Positions 21,071 through 32,871 are shown, numbered from the stretch's first letter. The stretch: DNA of 55,426 nucleotides from Mycolicibacter acidiphilus (GCF_018455725.1 NZ_JAHCLR010000043.1:1-55426); one strand, 5' to 3'. Notes: a model not told the origin generated them from the sequence alone. A program made the numbers and translations.

Positions 21071-21784
21071 CTACCGGCCGCGAACCGCGGCGGTGGCCTT
21101 GACCAGGAGGTCGGACATCAGCTGTTGCGGGTCGGCGTCTGCGTCGGCACCACCGCGGACGACGACGCTGGTGTGCTCATCGAGTGCCGCCGTGAAGATG
21201 TACTCGGGGTCCTCGTGGTCGGCGGTCAGTTTCATCGCGGTCGTGGTGGCACCCTCGATCCGGGGCGCAGGAATGGCCTCGGCGGTCCCGGCCACCTCCG
21301 GTGAACCGGAGATCGCAACCCGGTCACACCCGGCCGGCGGCTGTCCCACCGGAATCGGGGTGGGCGACTGGAACGCCACCACGTCGATGCTTCCGTGGTC
21401 GCCCTCGGCGTCGATCCCGGCCGCTCGGGTGCCGGCTGACGGGTCGGCGTACGGCGGGAGGATCGCGGCGAGGCATTGCGGCGGATCGAACGTCGCGTGG
21501 GTCAGGGTGCTCACGCCGGACTTGTCGACGTCTTGCTGGTCGAGGGTCTTCGGCTGGTGGGTGTTGACCGTGAAACCCTGCGGGAAGTCGTTCTCCACGG
21601 TGGTGACCCGGGCGATGTCGTAGGGCCCCGCCGCTGCCGTCGACGCGGCGCTTGACGACGGGGATTGTGCCGCGGACGGGCCGGACTCGTCGTGCGTCGC
21701 CGCGTGGCCGCACGCCGCGAGGAAGACACCGGCGCCGAGCGCCAACGAAACGCTTCTGCCCCTGGTGAATACCCGAGATGCCAT
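21071..21784 (-). CDS. Lipoprotein, DUF5642-like
   Basis: 237 aa. The N-terminus has a lipobox FLAAC with lipidated C25, then a Ser/Ala/Pro-rich linker (to about 53) and a globular domain with two further cysteines (in PPQCLAA and AGCDRVA). It resembles mycobacterial surface lipoproteins of the DUF5642 type. Divergent from the Gly/Trp-rich protein gene. Confidence 0.75.
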   Translation of the reverse strand: MASRVFTRGRSVSLALGAGVFLAACGHAATHDESGPSAAQSPSSSAASTAAAGPYDIARVTTVENDFPQGFTVNTHQPKTLDQQDVDKSGVSTLTHATFDPPQCLAAILPPYADPSAGTRAAGIDAEGDHGSIDVVAFQSPTPIPVGQPPAGCDRVAISGSPEVAGTAEAIPAPRIEGATTTAMKLTADHEDPEYIFTAALDEHTSVVVRGGADADADPQQLMSDLLVKATAAVRGR

Positions 21785-21846
21785 CGGCCGAGTTTAGGCG
21801 ACGGCTGGGGCTATTGTCGGTTCCAAGTCGTATGAAGGAGTTGACG

Positions 21847-22188
21847 ATGTCGCGATCACATGCCCGCGCGGTCAGCGCAGTGGTCGGCGTGCTCGGCGCC
21901 GGCGTGCTCGGCGTGCTGTCCGGCCCCGTCGGGTCGGCGCACGCGACGGTGCCTGTCGCCGCCACGGCAACGGTACTGCCCGGTGCGGGCGACGTTTCCA
22001 GCCCGGATCCACACATCGCGCCCCTGGGCCGCGGCCACTGGGGCGGCCACCGGTACTGGGGCAACGGCGGCTGGGGTGGCAACTGGGGCGGCGGCTGGGG
22101 CAACGGCTGGGGTAACAACCAGGGCAACGGCTGGGGTAACGACGGCTGGCACGGCAACTGGGGCGGCGGCGGCAACTCGCAGAACTGA
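21847..22188 (+). CDS. Small secreted Gly/Trp/Asn-rich protein
   Basis: 113 aa. A signal peptide (about 6-34, cleavage near AHA) is followed by a tail made of WGN/WGG-type repeats (GNGGWGGNWGGGWGNGWGNN region, about 74-113) with His and Trp every 3-4 residues. ATG 21847 is 6 nt after a strong AAGGAG (21835-21840). Function unknown; the tail looks cell-wall-associated or metal-binding. Confidence 0.7.
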   Translation: MSRSHARAVSAVVGVLGAGVLGVLSGPVGSAHATVPVAATATVLPGAGDVSSPDPHIAPLGRGHWGGHRYWGNGGWGGNWGGGWGNGWGNNQGNGWGNDGWHGNWGGGGNSQN

Positions 22189-22228
22189 CCGGCGACGGTC
22201 GACGATCTGCCGGACTGTGCGGATGGCG

Positions 22229-22258
22229 GACCGGCCACACCCGAGGGCGTGGCCGGTC
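22229..22258 (+). terminator. Hairpin terminator
   Basis: 10-bp perfect stem (22229-22238 with 22249-22258); the inner CCC/GGG can extend it. It lies downstream of the Gly/Trp-rich protein and faces the convergent secreted-protein gene. Confidence 0.7.
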
Positions 22259-22289
22259 GTGGGATGGCTGCTCAACGCACCCGGCTAGA

Positions 22290-22787
22290 TCAGGCCGGCG
22301 GTGCCGGTTCGGACGGGAGGACGTCCCCCACCGGGATGCCGGATTCGACCGACGAGGAGAACGGGTCGAAGGTGAACGTGCTGATGCCGTCGTTCGAGTC
22401 AGTGCCGTACATGATCTCGCTACTGGAGGTCTGCACCGAGGCGGTGGCTCCCTGGAAAACCGTCAGCTGGTTCTCGTCGGCGTAGCCGTATGCTTGCTCG
22501 CCTGTCGGCAGGGTGGTCGTGGCTTCCTGAACCGTCGCGAAGTTGAACACCGGAACCGACTTGTCCGTCGTGGTGTCGACCGCGACGAACGCGTTCAGCG
22601 GCGTCGTGTCGGTCCAGGTCCACTGCGTCGAGCCGAAGTCGACTTGCAGCACGTTGCTGTCCGACAAGCCGTAGGCGTTGACGTCGTCGGCGAATGCCAG
22701 GCCCGCGGGTCCGGCGGCTGCGAGGCCAGCGGCGAAGACTCCCGCGACAAGACCGCGACGCAACGCGGTGCGGTGGGTGATCATCAT
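22290..22787 (-). CDS. Secreted hypothetical protein
   Basis: 165 aa. A signal peptide (about 8-32, ending GLAFA-DD) precedes a Thr/Ser/Asp-rich, cysteine-free, beta-prone domain. ATG 22787 follows AAGGAG (22795-22800) by 7 nt; earlier in-frame codons are not needed. Function not recognised. It shares its upstream region with the divergent PE operon, including the first 17-bp palindrome 162 bp upstream. Confidence 0.65.
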   Translation of the reverse strand: MMITHRTALRRGLVAGVFAAGLAAAGPAGLAFADDVNAYGLSDSNVLQVDFGSTQWTWTDTTPLNAFVAVDTTTDKSVPVFNFATVQEATTTLPTGEQAYGYADENQLTVFQGATASVQTSSSEIMYGTDSNDGISTFTFDPFSSSVESGIPVGDVLPSEPAPPA

Positions 22788-22948
22788 GACGATTCTCCTT
22801 GTTCGGTGCGGCGTCGCCCGTGGCCGTGCGTGGAAGTGATTGACGGCCAAGATGATTAGCCGGTCAACCAGACGTCGTGCTGCGAGTCTTCCCGCGTGGG
22901 TGTTACAGGGGCATCACAAACCGCAGCGATGCGTGGGCACAAGAGCGC

Positions 22949-22965
22949 GGTCCACTGAGCGGACC
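22949..22965 (+). promoter_or_regulatory. 17-bp palindromic site, copy 1
   Basis: GGTCCACTGAGCGGACC, a near-perfect dyad. Its centre is 41 bp (about four helical turns) from copy 2, as expected for cooperative operator pairs. It belongs to the motif family GGTCC(A/G)CTGA(G/C)(C/T)GGACC. Confidence 0.6.
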
Positions 22966-22989
22966 GGAGTGTCGACCGGATCGGGCGCT

Positions 22990-23006
22990 GGTCCGCTGAG
23001 CGGACC
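22990..23006 (+). promoter_or_regulatory. 17-bp palindromic site, copy 2
   Basis: GGTCCGCTGAGCGGACC, a perfect 8-bp dyad with 1-nt centre. Followed at 23009-23023 by a second perfect palindrome, GGTCTT-GTC-AAGACC. About 200 bp upstream of the PE gene. Confidence 0.65.
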
Positions 23007-23084
23007 GCGGTCTTGTCAAGACCTCGACCGATGACGCGCAATGAGTCGTGATCGAAGCCGAGTGTCGTTGGGGGAGTGATCGAT

Positions 23085-23195
23085 ATGCGGTCTGAAGACG
23101 TCATCCGACTGGCGGGTGGGGCAGTCCCCGCCAGTCGGATGGCGGCCAGGCTGAGCGAATACCCGGCGACCGCCAGCAATGCCGGCACAACCTAG
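23085..23195 (+). CDS. Possible 36-codon ORF in the PE-operon leader
   Basis: ATG 23085 is 8 nt after GGGGGAG and reads 36 codons, starting MRSEDVIRL, to TAG 23193-23195. The stop falls inside the TAGGAG ribosome site of the PE gene, so translational coupling is possible. It covers the 14-bp hairpin. It may be chance; nothing in the peptide is recognised. Confidence 0.3.
   Translation: MRSEDVIRLAGGAVPASRMAARLSEYPATASNAGTT
23103..23140 (+). promoter_or_regulatory. 14-bp hairpin in the PE-operon leader
   Basis: Perfect stem 23103-23116 with 23127-23140, 10-nt loop, 64 bp before the PE start. It could act as attenuator, RNA-stability element or protein-binding site. No U-tract. Confidence 0.55.
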
Positions 23196-23204
23196 GAGTC
23201 CCAG

Positions 23205-23504
23205 ATGTCGTATGTAACAACAGAGCCCGAGATGCTGCTGTCGGCGGCTGGCGATCTGCACGGCATCGGGTCGCTGATGGCCGCGCACAACCTCGCGGCG
23301 GCGGCGCCGACAACCATGCTGATTCCCGCTGCCGCCGACGAGGTTTCGGTGCTAACCGCGGCGCAGTTCTCCGCGCACGCTTCGCTGTATCAGCAGGTCG
23401 GCGCGCAGGCTCTGGCGGTCCACGACCTGTTCGTGGCGACGCTGACCGCCGGTGCGGGCTCTTACGCCGCCACCGAGGCGGCCAACGCGGTCGCGACCAG
23501 CTGA
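23205..23504 (+). CDS. PE family protein
   Basis: 99 aa, essentially a PE domain alone. It starts MSYVTTEPEML (Pro-Glu at 8-9) and ends with the YAATE form of the YxxxD/E type VII export signal (about 87-91). PE proteins form heterodimers with the adjacent PPE and are secreted by ESX systems. TAGGAG ribosome site. First gene of a PE-PPE-PPE-Esx-Esx run. Confidence 0.9.
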   Translation: MSYVTTEPEMLLSAAGDLHGIGSLMAAHNLAAAAPTTMLIPAAADEVSVLTAAQFSAHASLYQQVGAQALAVHDLFVATLTAGAGSYAATEAANAVATS

Positions 23505-23518
23505 GGGAGTGATCCGCC

Positions 23519-24673
23519 GTGAGCCTGGGCGTGCTGCCGGATTTCGGGGCACTCATGCCCGAGATCAACTCCGGGCTGATGTACACCGGGGCAGGCCCGG
23601 GACCGATGGCGGCCGCCGCGGCGGCCTGGGACGCGCTGGCCGCCGACCTGTACGGCACAGCAACCGCCTACGGTTCGGTGCTCTCCGCGATCACCAACAC
23701 CTGGCGGGGGCCGTCCGCGATGTCCATGGTGGCCGCCGCCACCCCGTACGTGGCCTGGCTACACGCGACCGCCGGGCAGGCCGAATTGGCGGGCGCACAG
23801 GCCAAGGCGGCGGTGACCTCCTACGAAGCGGCGTTCGCGGCGACCGTTCCGCCGCCGATCATCGCCGCCAACCGCGCGCTGCTGATGATGCTGGTGGCCA
23901 CCAATTTCTTCGGCCAGAACGCCCCGGCCATCGCGGCGACCGAAGCGCACTACGCCGAGATGTGGGCCCAGGACGCCACCGCGATGTACGGCTACGCCGC
24001 GGCGTGTGCCGCGGCCACGTCGACGCTGCCCGGATTCAGCGGGGCGCCCACCACGGCCACCGGGCCGGGGCCGTCCTCGGCAGCGGCGGCGACGGCCGGT
24101 TCGGCGGGCTCCGCGGGATCTGCGGCGTCGTCGGCCGCGACGGCGGCAGCGGCAACACCGGCCGCATCGTCGCTGGGTGCGCTGTCGTCACTGAGCACGT
24201 TGATGTACCCGGCGATGATTCTGGCCCGGTTGGTGGTGTCGCCGATGAGCGCACTGGTCACCCGGATGATGTCGATGGGCATGGCGGCCCCGGCAGCCGG
24301 CCGGTTGGGGTCCGCGGGGCACGGGCCAAGCCCGACCGGGCATGGCCCAGGGCACGTACTGCGGCTCGTCGCCCTGGCGAACCCGCATTACACGCCGCCG
24401 GCGGCGCCATCACCGTCGGCGGGGATCGGGCGCGCCACCCTGGTCGGCAAGTTGTCGGTGCCGCCGCGGTGGGTGACGGTGACGGCCCCGCTTACCACGG
24501 GTTCGACGCCGGCCGCGCTGCCAGTGGCTAATCCGCTTGTGGGACAGGCGGGCTCAGCGGGTGCACCGTTCGGCATACCGGTGGCGCACAACGGCCGACG
24601 GAACGCCGGTTCGACCCCGGCGCGCTACGAGATGCGACCCAGCGTGCTGCCGCGCTGGACGGTCGGCGGTTAG
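23519..24673 (+). CDS. PPE family protein
   Basis: 384 aa. The PPE domain (about 1-175) starts [15 protein letters not shown] with [10 protein letters not shown] and [13 protein letters not shown]; its downstream part has [26 protein letters not shown]. An Ala/Ser/Thr linker (about 180-225) and a C-terminal PPE-SVP-like region (LSVPPRWV, about 318) follow. Likely secreted as a dimer with the PE protein. GTG start 14 bp after the PE stop. Confidence 0.92.
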   Translation: MSLGVLPDFGALMPEINSGLMYTGAGPGPMAAAAAAWDALAADLYGTATAYGSVLSAITNTWRGPSAMSMVAAATPYVAWLHATAGQAELAGAQAKAAVTSYEAAFAATVPPPIIAANRALLMMLVATNFFGQNAPAIAATEAHYAEMWAQDATAMYGYAAACAAATSTLPGFSGAPTTATGPGPSSAAAATAGSAGSAGSAASSAATAAAATPAASSLGALSSLSTLMYPAMILARLVVSPMSALVTRMMSMGMAAPAAGRLGSAGHGPSPTGHGPGHVLRLVALANPHYTPPAAPSPSAGIGRATLVGKLSVPPRWVTVTAPLTTGSTPAALPVANPLVGQAGSAGAPFGIPVAHNGRRNAGSTPARYEMRPSVLPRWTVGG

Positions 24674-24682
24674 GAGACTCAG

Positions 24683-25849
24683 GTGTTCATCGACTTCGGG
24701 ATGCTGCAGCCGGAGATCAACTCCGGGCGGATGTACACCGGCGCCGGCGCTACACCGCTGCTGGCGGCGGCGTCGGCCTGGGACAACCTGGCGACCGACC
24801 TGCACGCCACCTCGGCCGGATACGCCTCGGTGGTCGCCGGGCTGACCAGCGGTGCGTGGCTGGGTAGGGCGGCGATGGCGATGGCCGGTGCGGTCGCGCC
24901 GTACGTGGCGTGGCTGCGGGCAACCGCCGGGCAGGTCGAGCTCACCGCCACCCAGGCGAAACTTGCTGCGGCCGCTTATCAGACGGCGTACGCGATGACG
25001 GTGCCGCCGCCGCTGATCGCCGCCAACCGCAGCCTGTACCTGTCGCTGGTGGCCACCAACGCCCTGGGGCAGAACACCCCGGCCATCGAGGCCACCGAGG
25101 CGCACTACGGCGAGATGTGGGCGCAGGATGCCTCGGCGATGTACGGCTACCAGGCGTCCTCGTCGGGGGCCTCCTCGACGCTGCCGCCCTTCGGTTCGGC
25201 GCCGCACACCGCCAACCCGGCGGCGGTGGCGGCGTCGGCCGCCGCGGTGCCGTCGACCGCGGCGACCCACGCGGCTTCAACGGTGGCAGCGGCTTCGACG
25301 GCACCGTCGACGGGTTCGGCGCCGCAGTCCGCGGCGTCCGGTCTGTCGGCGCTGTCCTACCTGACTCCGCTGATGTACCCGATGTCTATGGCGACGATGC
25401 CGCTGAGCTCGATCATGAGCACGCTGATCGGCCGCGGTTTGACGGGGTTGGGGGCCGCCGCAGGTATGGCCGGTGCCGCCGGCGCCCATGCGTTGGGCTC
25501 GGCCACCGGGGTGCTGGCGCCGGGATTGGCCGGGCTGGCGAGCCTGGGACACGGCATTCCCGCGGCAGCCGCAGCGGTACCGGCGGCGACGGCGACCCTG
25601 GGTCAGGCGGCCGGAATCAACGGCTTGTCGGTCCCGCCGACCTGGGTGGCCGCCGCGCCACCTCCGGTCAGCTCGGCGGTCCTGGCGTCCAGTGTGGGCG
25701 CGGCCGAGGCGGGTGGCTCCACCTCGCCGTTCCCCTACGGAATGCCCTGGACCGGGGCCGGCGCCCACGGCGGCACCGGGGTTGCGGCCCCGTCGAAGCC
25801 GGAACTGCTGCGCACGCTCGTCGTTCCACGCTTCCCGATCATTGGGTAG
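24683..25849 (+). CDS. PPE family protein, PPE-SVP type
   Basis: 388 aa. Parallel to the preceding gene: [19 protein letters not shown] start, [19 protein letters not shown] motif and a C-terminal LSVPPTWV (SVP motif). The two PPE proteins are clearly paralogous, suggesting tandem duplication. GTG start 9 bp after the first PPE stop. Likely ESX-5 substrate class. Confidence 0.92.
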   Translation: MFIDFGMLQPEINSGRMYTGAGATPLLAAASAWDNLATDLHATSAGYASVVAGLTSGAWLGRAAMAMAGAVAPYVAWLRATAGQVELTATQAKLAAAAYQTAYAMTVPPPLIAANRSLYLSLVATNALGQNTPAIEATEAHYGEMWAQDASAMYGYQASSSGASSTLPPFGSAPHTANPAAVAASAAAVPSTAATHAASTVAAASTAPSTGSAPQSAASGLSALSYLTPLMYPMSMATMPLSSIMSTLIGRGLTGLGAAAGMAGAAGAHALGSATGVLAPGLAGLASLGHGIPAAAAAVPAATATLGQAAGINGLSVPPTWVAAAPPPVSSAVLASSVGAAEAGGSTSPFPYGMPWTGAGAHGGTGVAAPSKPELLRTLVVPRFPIIG

Positions 25850-25872
25850 CGCAAGGGAAGGGAGACCCTGAC

Positions 25873-26169
25873 ATGGCAACGAGATTCATGACGGACCCGG
25901 ATCAGATGCGGGCGATGGCAGGCCGATTCGACGTGCACGCCCAGACCGTCGACGACGAGGCCCGCGCGATGTGGGCGTCGTCGACCAACATCGCCGGCAC
26001 CGGTTGGGGTGGGGCCGCGCAGGCGGCCTCCTACGACACCATGGGGCAGATGGGGCAGGCATTCCGCAACATCGTCACCATGCTGCACGGCGTGCGGGAC
26101 GGGCTGATCCGCGACGCCAACAACTACGAGCAGCAGGAACTGGCCTCGCGCCAGGCCCTGGGCAGCTGA
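25873..26169 (+). CDS. WXG100 protein, EsxJ/K/M/P-type (QILSS subfamily)
   Basis: 98 aa. It starts [19 protein letters not shown] and shows the WxG-type turn (GTGWGGAAQ, about 41-48), [13 protein letters not shown] and the YEQQE secretion motif. This is the larger partner of the ESX-5-associated Esx pairs. AAGGGAAGGGAGA ribosome site. It probably dimerises with the next gene product. Confidence 0.93.
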   Translation: MATRFMTDPDQMRAMAGRFDVHAQTVDDEARAMWASSTNIAGTGWGGAAQAASYDTMGQMGQAFRNIVTMLHGVRDGLIRDANNYEQQELASRQALGS

Positions 26170-26199
26170 CGGCGCTGGATTCATCGAAGGAGGACCACG

Positions 26200-26484
26200 A
26201 TGACGATCAACTATCTGTTCGGCGACGTCGACGCCCACGGCGCCACCATCCGCGCTCAGGCCGCCGCCCTGGAGGCCGAGCATCAGGCCATCATCTCCGA
26301 TGTCGTTGCGGCCGGGGACTTCTGGGGCGGCGCCGGATCGGCGGCCTGCCAGGAGTTCATCGCGGCGCTCGGCCGCAACTTCCAGGTGATCTACGAACAG
26401 GCCAACGCGCACGGCGCCAAGGTGCAGAACGCCGGTGACAGCATGGCCGGCACCGATTCCGCGGTCGGCTCCAGCTGGGCCTGA
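26200..26484 (+). CDS. WXG100 protein, EsxI/L/N/O-type (Mtb9.9 subfamily)
   Basis: 94 aa. Starts MTINYLFGDVDAHGATIRAQ, has the WxG turn (DFWGGAGS, about 42-49) and ends TDSAVGSSWA, all signatures of the Mtb9.9 group. Partner of the preceding Esx protein. AAGGAGG ribosome site. No ESX machinery genes (eccA-E, mycP) are in the window, so export must rely on a locus elsewhere. Confidence 0.94.
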   Translation: MTINYLFGDVDAHGATIRAQAAALEAEHQAIISDVVAAGDFWGGAGSAACQEFIAALGRNFQVIYEQANAHGAKVQNAGDSMAGTDSAVGSSWA

Positions 26485-26496
26485 GCGGCCGGGCGG

Positions 26497-27600
26497 TCAC
26501 TTGCTGGTCAGCAGCAGCCGCACCAGTTCCGCCTGGCGGTGGGTCTGGGTCTTCTGGAAGATGTGCTGCTGGTGGGTGCGCACCGTGGACAGCGAGACCC
26601 CGAGTTGGTCGGCGACGGACTGCAGGCCGTGACCGTGCACCAGGGCCGCCGCAACCGTGGATTCGGTGGCGGTCAGGCCGAAGCGCTGCCGCCAGAACTG
26701 CTGGTGCAGTTCGGGCTGACCGGCGGGGTCGACGATCGCGACCAGCACAGCGGGTGCGGCGGCGTCACCGAGTGGCAGCACCTCGACGCGGTACGGGCTG
26801 CGCCCCGAGGGGCGGGGCACGGCGAACCTGGCGCCCGAGCGGGTCGGCCCGGCGGAACCGGCGGCCATCGTGATCCGCCGGACCAGGGTGGTGTGGGCCT
26901 CCGGGGCCACCGCCTCCAGGCGCCCGAGGTGATCGATGCGCAGGCCGTCGGCGCAGGCCAGGAGTGTCATCGCGGGGCCGTTGGCAGCCAGCACCACTCC
27001 GTCGCGGCCCAGCACCACCGCCGGGCGCGGGCACTGTTCGAGGACGTCACCGGTCAGCCGGCAACTCTGCTGATGCTGCGCGGCCAGCGAGATGCTGGTG
27101 TGGGTGGCACGTTGCAGGTGCGGCACCAGCAGTCGCATCAGCCGGATGCGCTTGTGGTCCGCGATCGGCCGGCCGTTTAGCCCCCCGGCGACCACCAGCC
27201 AGCACGGCTGTTCGGCAGTATCGGTGAAGCGCGCGAAGATCGCGTCACCGACGTTGTTGGGTGTGCACCAGTCGACGAAGAACTCGCTGCGCGGGCGGAC
27301 GTCGGCGGGCAGGGTCTCGGACAGGCTGAGCACGGTGCCGGCGGGCGACCGTTCGATGGCGGCTGCGGCCGGGTCGATCCGGTGGTAGTAGCCGGCGTAG
27401 TCGGGCGCCGTGTCGGGTGGCTCGTCGACGACGTGGAACAGGGCGGGCCCGCTGTCCGGCTGGGCGGTGAGCAACGCGCACCCGTTGCCACCGAAAGCAT
27501 CGATCAGTCCGATAAGTGTCCTCTCCCAGAGAGAGGAGTCTAGTGCAGCTTCGTAAATAGACGCGATCAGCGTCGAAAAACTCTCTAATTTAACGGACAT
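26497..27600 (-). CDS. LuxR-family transcriptional regulator
   Basis: 367 aa. An N-terminal sensory region (about 1-180) has PAS/GAF-like hydrophobic patterning, then a second possible PAS-like segment (CPRPAVVLGRDGVVLAANG, about 188-207). The C-terminal LuxR HTH is at about 302-365 (FGLTATESTVAAALVHG, LGVSLSTVRTHQQHIFQKT). It converges on the Esx pair and is divergent from the IclR gene. A degenerate 17-bp palindrome lies 29 bp upstream of the start. Confidence 0.87.
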   Translation of the reverse strand: MSVKLESFSTLIASIYEAALDSSLWERTLIGLIDAFGGNGCALLTAQPDSGPALFHVVDEPPDTAPDYAGYYHRIDPAAAAIERSPAGTVLSLSETLPADVRPRSEFFVDWCTPNNVGDAIFARFTDTAEQPCWLVVAGGLNGRPIADHKRIRLMRLLVPHLQRATHTSISLAAQHQQSCRLTGDVLEQCPRPAVVLGRDGVVLAANGPAMTLLACADGLRIDHLGRLEAVAPEAHTTLVRRITMAAGSAGPTRSGARFAVPRPSGRSPYRVEVLPLGDAAAPAVLVAIVDPAGQPELHQQFWRQRFGLTATESTVAAALVHGHGLQSVADQLGVSLSTVRTHQQHIFQKTQTHRQAELVRLLLTSK

Positions 27601-27628
27601 GTAAATACCTCTGCGCCTTACTCGGCGG

Positions 27629-27645
27629 TAGCCAGTCAGTGGTCC
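27629..27645 (-). promoter_or_regulatory. 17-bp palindromic site, copy 3 (degenerate)
   Basis: Minus strand GGACCACTGACTGGCTA matches 13 of 17 positions of copy 5 read on the same strand. Located 29 bp upstream of the LuxR start, in its promoter or 5' leader. Confidence 0.45.
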
Positions 27646-27875
27646 AATCTCATCCGTTCGTCTGATGACACCTCAATCTGGACCTGCTGCAATCACGATG
27701 TTAATCACGAAGTCATACGTCAAGTAGACACCTTTCGACGTCACTTGAACATAAGAAAAGCGAGTCGCAACCCGCGAGTCGTGACCAGGGGTAAGGGGTG
27801 AGTCCGACGACCAGTTGTGAGGCCGGCCCATTTGACGTTGCCGTCAAAAATACAGTGGCCGAGGAAGGCCTGCAG

Positions 27876-28598
27876 ATGAATGCGCTCACCGAGATCGCCG
27901 GCTGCCACCGCGGCGTGCTCACCGGAGCGTTCGAGATTCTCGACGTGCTCGGGCACGCCGACGCCGGGCTTGGTCTGACCGACCTCGCCCACCAGACCGG
28001 GCTGGCGAAGTCCACCGTCCACCGCCTTGCGGAGCAACTCGTCAGCGTCGATGCGGTGCAGCGCATCGGGCAGCGCTATTTCATCGGTCCGGCCGTGGCC
28101 CGACTGGGGCGCTGTTGGCAGCCGGACCCCCAACTCCGCCAGGCCGCCTACGCCTGGGTCCGCACACTGGCGGCGCTCGCCCAGACCGCCGCAGCGGTGT
28201 ACGTGCTCTGCGAGGGCCGCGGCCATCTGGTGACCGCCACCGTGGGCCGCAGCCAATCCTGGCTGCCGCCGGTCGATTTGGATGCGGTCCGGCTTCCGCG
28301 CACCGCGATCGGCCGGGCGCTGCTGGCCTGCTACGACACCGACGGTCCTGGGTTTCCGGCGTGCCGGTGGCGGCGCCCGTCGGACCTGCCGGGCTGGCGG
28401 GAAGTGGTTGCCGACGATCGGGGCGCCACCGGCGGCTTCGGCTGGATCGCCGCGCCGGTGCGGCGGTCCGACGGGCTGCCCGCCGCGGCGGTGGGTGCGA
28501 TCGTCGTGGAAGCCGTTGTGCCGCCAAGGTTGAAGGATGCGGTGATCTCCGCCGCCGAGCAGATCGGCCGCGCCTGCGACGGCGCGCCGGTCCGCTGA
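27876..28598 (+). CDS. IclR-family transcriptional regulator
   Basis: 240 aa. The winged HTH is at about 12-75 (AFEILDVLGHADAGLGLTDL, then TGLAKSTVHRLAEQL), followed by an IclR effector domain (about 85-238). ATG 27876 follows GAGGAAGG by 7 nt; a GTG at 27798 would add 26 residues of poor quality. Family members often bind 15-17-bp palindromes and respond to small acids. The upstream region is markedly less GC-rich than the rest of the window. Confidence 0.85.
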   Translation: MNALTEIAGCHRGVLTGAFEILDVLGHADAGLGLTDLAHQTGLAKSTVHRLAEQLVSVDAVQRIGQRYFIGPAVARLGRCWQPDPQLRQAAYAWVRTLAALAQTAAAVYVLCEGRGHLVTATVGRSQSWLPPVDLDAVRLPRTAIGRALLACYDTDGPGFPACRWRRPSDLPGWREVVADDRGATGGFGWIAAPVRRSDGLPAAAVGAIVVEAVVPPRLKDAVISAAEQIGRACDGAPVR

Positions 28599-28605
28599 CC
28601 GGACT
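28589..28605 (+). promoter_or_regulatory. 17-bp palindromic site, copy 4
   Basis: GGTCCGCTGACCGGACT, 15 of 17 identical to copy 2. It overlaps the IclR stop codon and lies 81 bp upstream of the next gene. Confidence 0.5.
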
Positions 28606-28685
28606 GAGGTGTTGCCGAAGTGGGCGGCGTGAGCGTCCAATCGGGGTGTGGCAGGAGAGTCCGCCCGCCGGATTGGAGCGAGGAC

Positions 28686-28976
28686 ATGGGGGCCGCCGGT
28701 AACGGGCCCACGATCACGGCCCGGGCGATGACACCGCAACTGCTCGTCACCGGCCGTGGCTTCCTGCCGGGCTCCGAGGTGACCATCCGGATGATCGGCC
28801 CGGATGGGACCAGCACCTTCGTCCAACAGGACGCCGACCGGTCCGGTGCGCTGGCGATCGGAATCCCGGCGCCGACACCGCATGGGTCGCTGTGCATTTC
28901 GGCCACCGACAGCCTGCCCGACCCCGACGACGAGACCGGTGTCCGCTGGACGAACACCGACACCGTCGCCTGGTGA
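28686..28976 (+). CDS. Small hypothetical protein
   Basis: 96 aa, cysteine-poor, predicted beta-rich (TITARAMTPQLLVTGRGFLP, then EVTIRMIGPDG), which recalls IPT/TIG or other Ig-like extracellular folds. No signal peptide. GGAGCGAGG ribosome site before ATG 28686. Function unknown. Confidence 0.55.
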   Translation: MGAAGNGPTITARAMTPQLLVTGRGFLPGSEVTIRMIGPDGTSTFVQQDADRSGALAIGIPAPTPHGSLCISATDSLPDPDDETGVRWTNTDTVAW

Positions 28977-29005
28977 TCCGTCACGACGAATGCGTTCGGC
29001 ACGCC

Positions 29006-29022
29006 GGTCCAGTCAGTGGACC
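29006..29022 (+). promoter_or_regulatory. 17-bp palindromic site, copy 5
   Basis: GGTCCAGTCAGTGGACC, equal on the other strand to GGTCCACTGACTGGACC. The following bases GCGATCTTGT resemble GCGGTCTTGT after copy 2, so similarity extends past the dyad. 73 bp upstream of the 63-residue gene. Confidence 0.6.
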
Positions 29023-29094
29023 GCGATCTTGTGCCAGGAGGCAGATGGGCGCCTAATCGATCGCAGGGATGCGAAATCGGAAGGGAGCCCGCAC

Positions 29095-29286
29095 ATGTCG
29101 TACCTAGAGCACGCGATGCTGATGCCCACGGGGCATCACCGGCAACCCGATGGATCCGTGCTGCGGGTCGACTTCGAGGCGGGCCAGTGGGTCGGGTCGC
29201 TGTACACGCCGCAGCTGGAACTGCGAAGCCAACTGATCGGCAGCGACACCGAGGTGCACGCCTGGGCGGACCGGCTCGCCATGTAG
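29095..29286 (+). CDS. Small hypothetical protein
   Basis: 63 aa beginning [15 protein letters not shown], soluble, no recognised motif. A good AAGGGAG ribosome site precedes ATG 29095. It is preceded by palindrome copy 5 and followed by ask. Confidence 0.55.
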   Translation: MSYLEHAMLMPTGHHRQPDGSVLRVDFEAGQWVGSLYTPQLELRSQLIGSDTEVHAWADRLAM

Positions 29287-29420
29287 CGGCTGTTGCGCAG
29301 CTCACCGCGATAGGCGTTCCGGGCGATATCCCATACCTCAGGTCAGCGGCTTCGTGCGGCGCGCAGTGGCCCACGTATCCTGTTCTGAACTTCGACCCTG
29401 ACCGGGAAGGGATCAATATA

Positions 29421-32868
<3,448 letters not shown>

Positions 32869-32871
32869 CGC

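Larger units (their letters stand above)
22788..23204. other. Divergent regulatory region upstream of the PE operon
   Basis: 417 bp holding, in order: the ribosome site of the secreted-protein gene, two 17-bp palindromes (22949, 22990), a GGTCTT/AAGACC palindrome (23009-23023), a possible 36-codon ORF (23085-23195) and a 14-bp hairpin (23103-23140). It is unusually dense in dyad symmetry compared with other gaps in the window. Confidence 0.6.
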
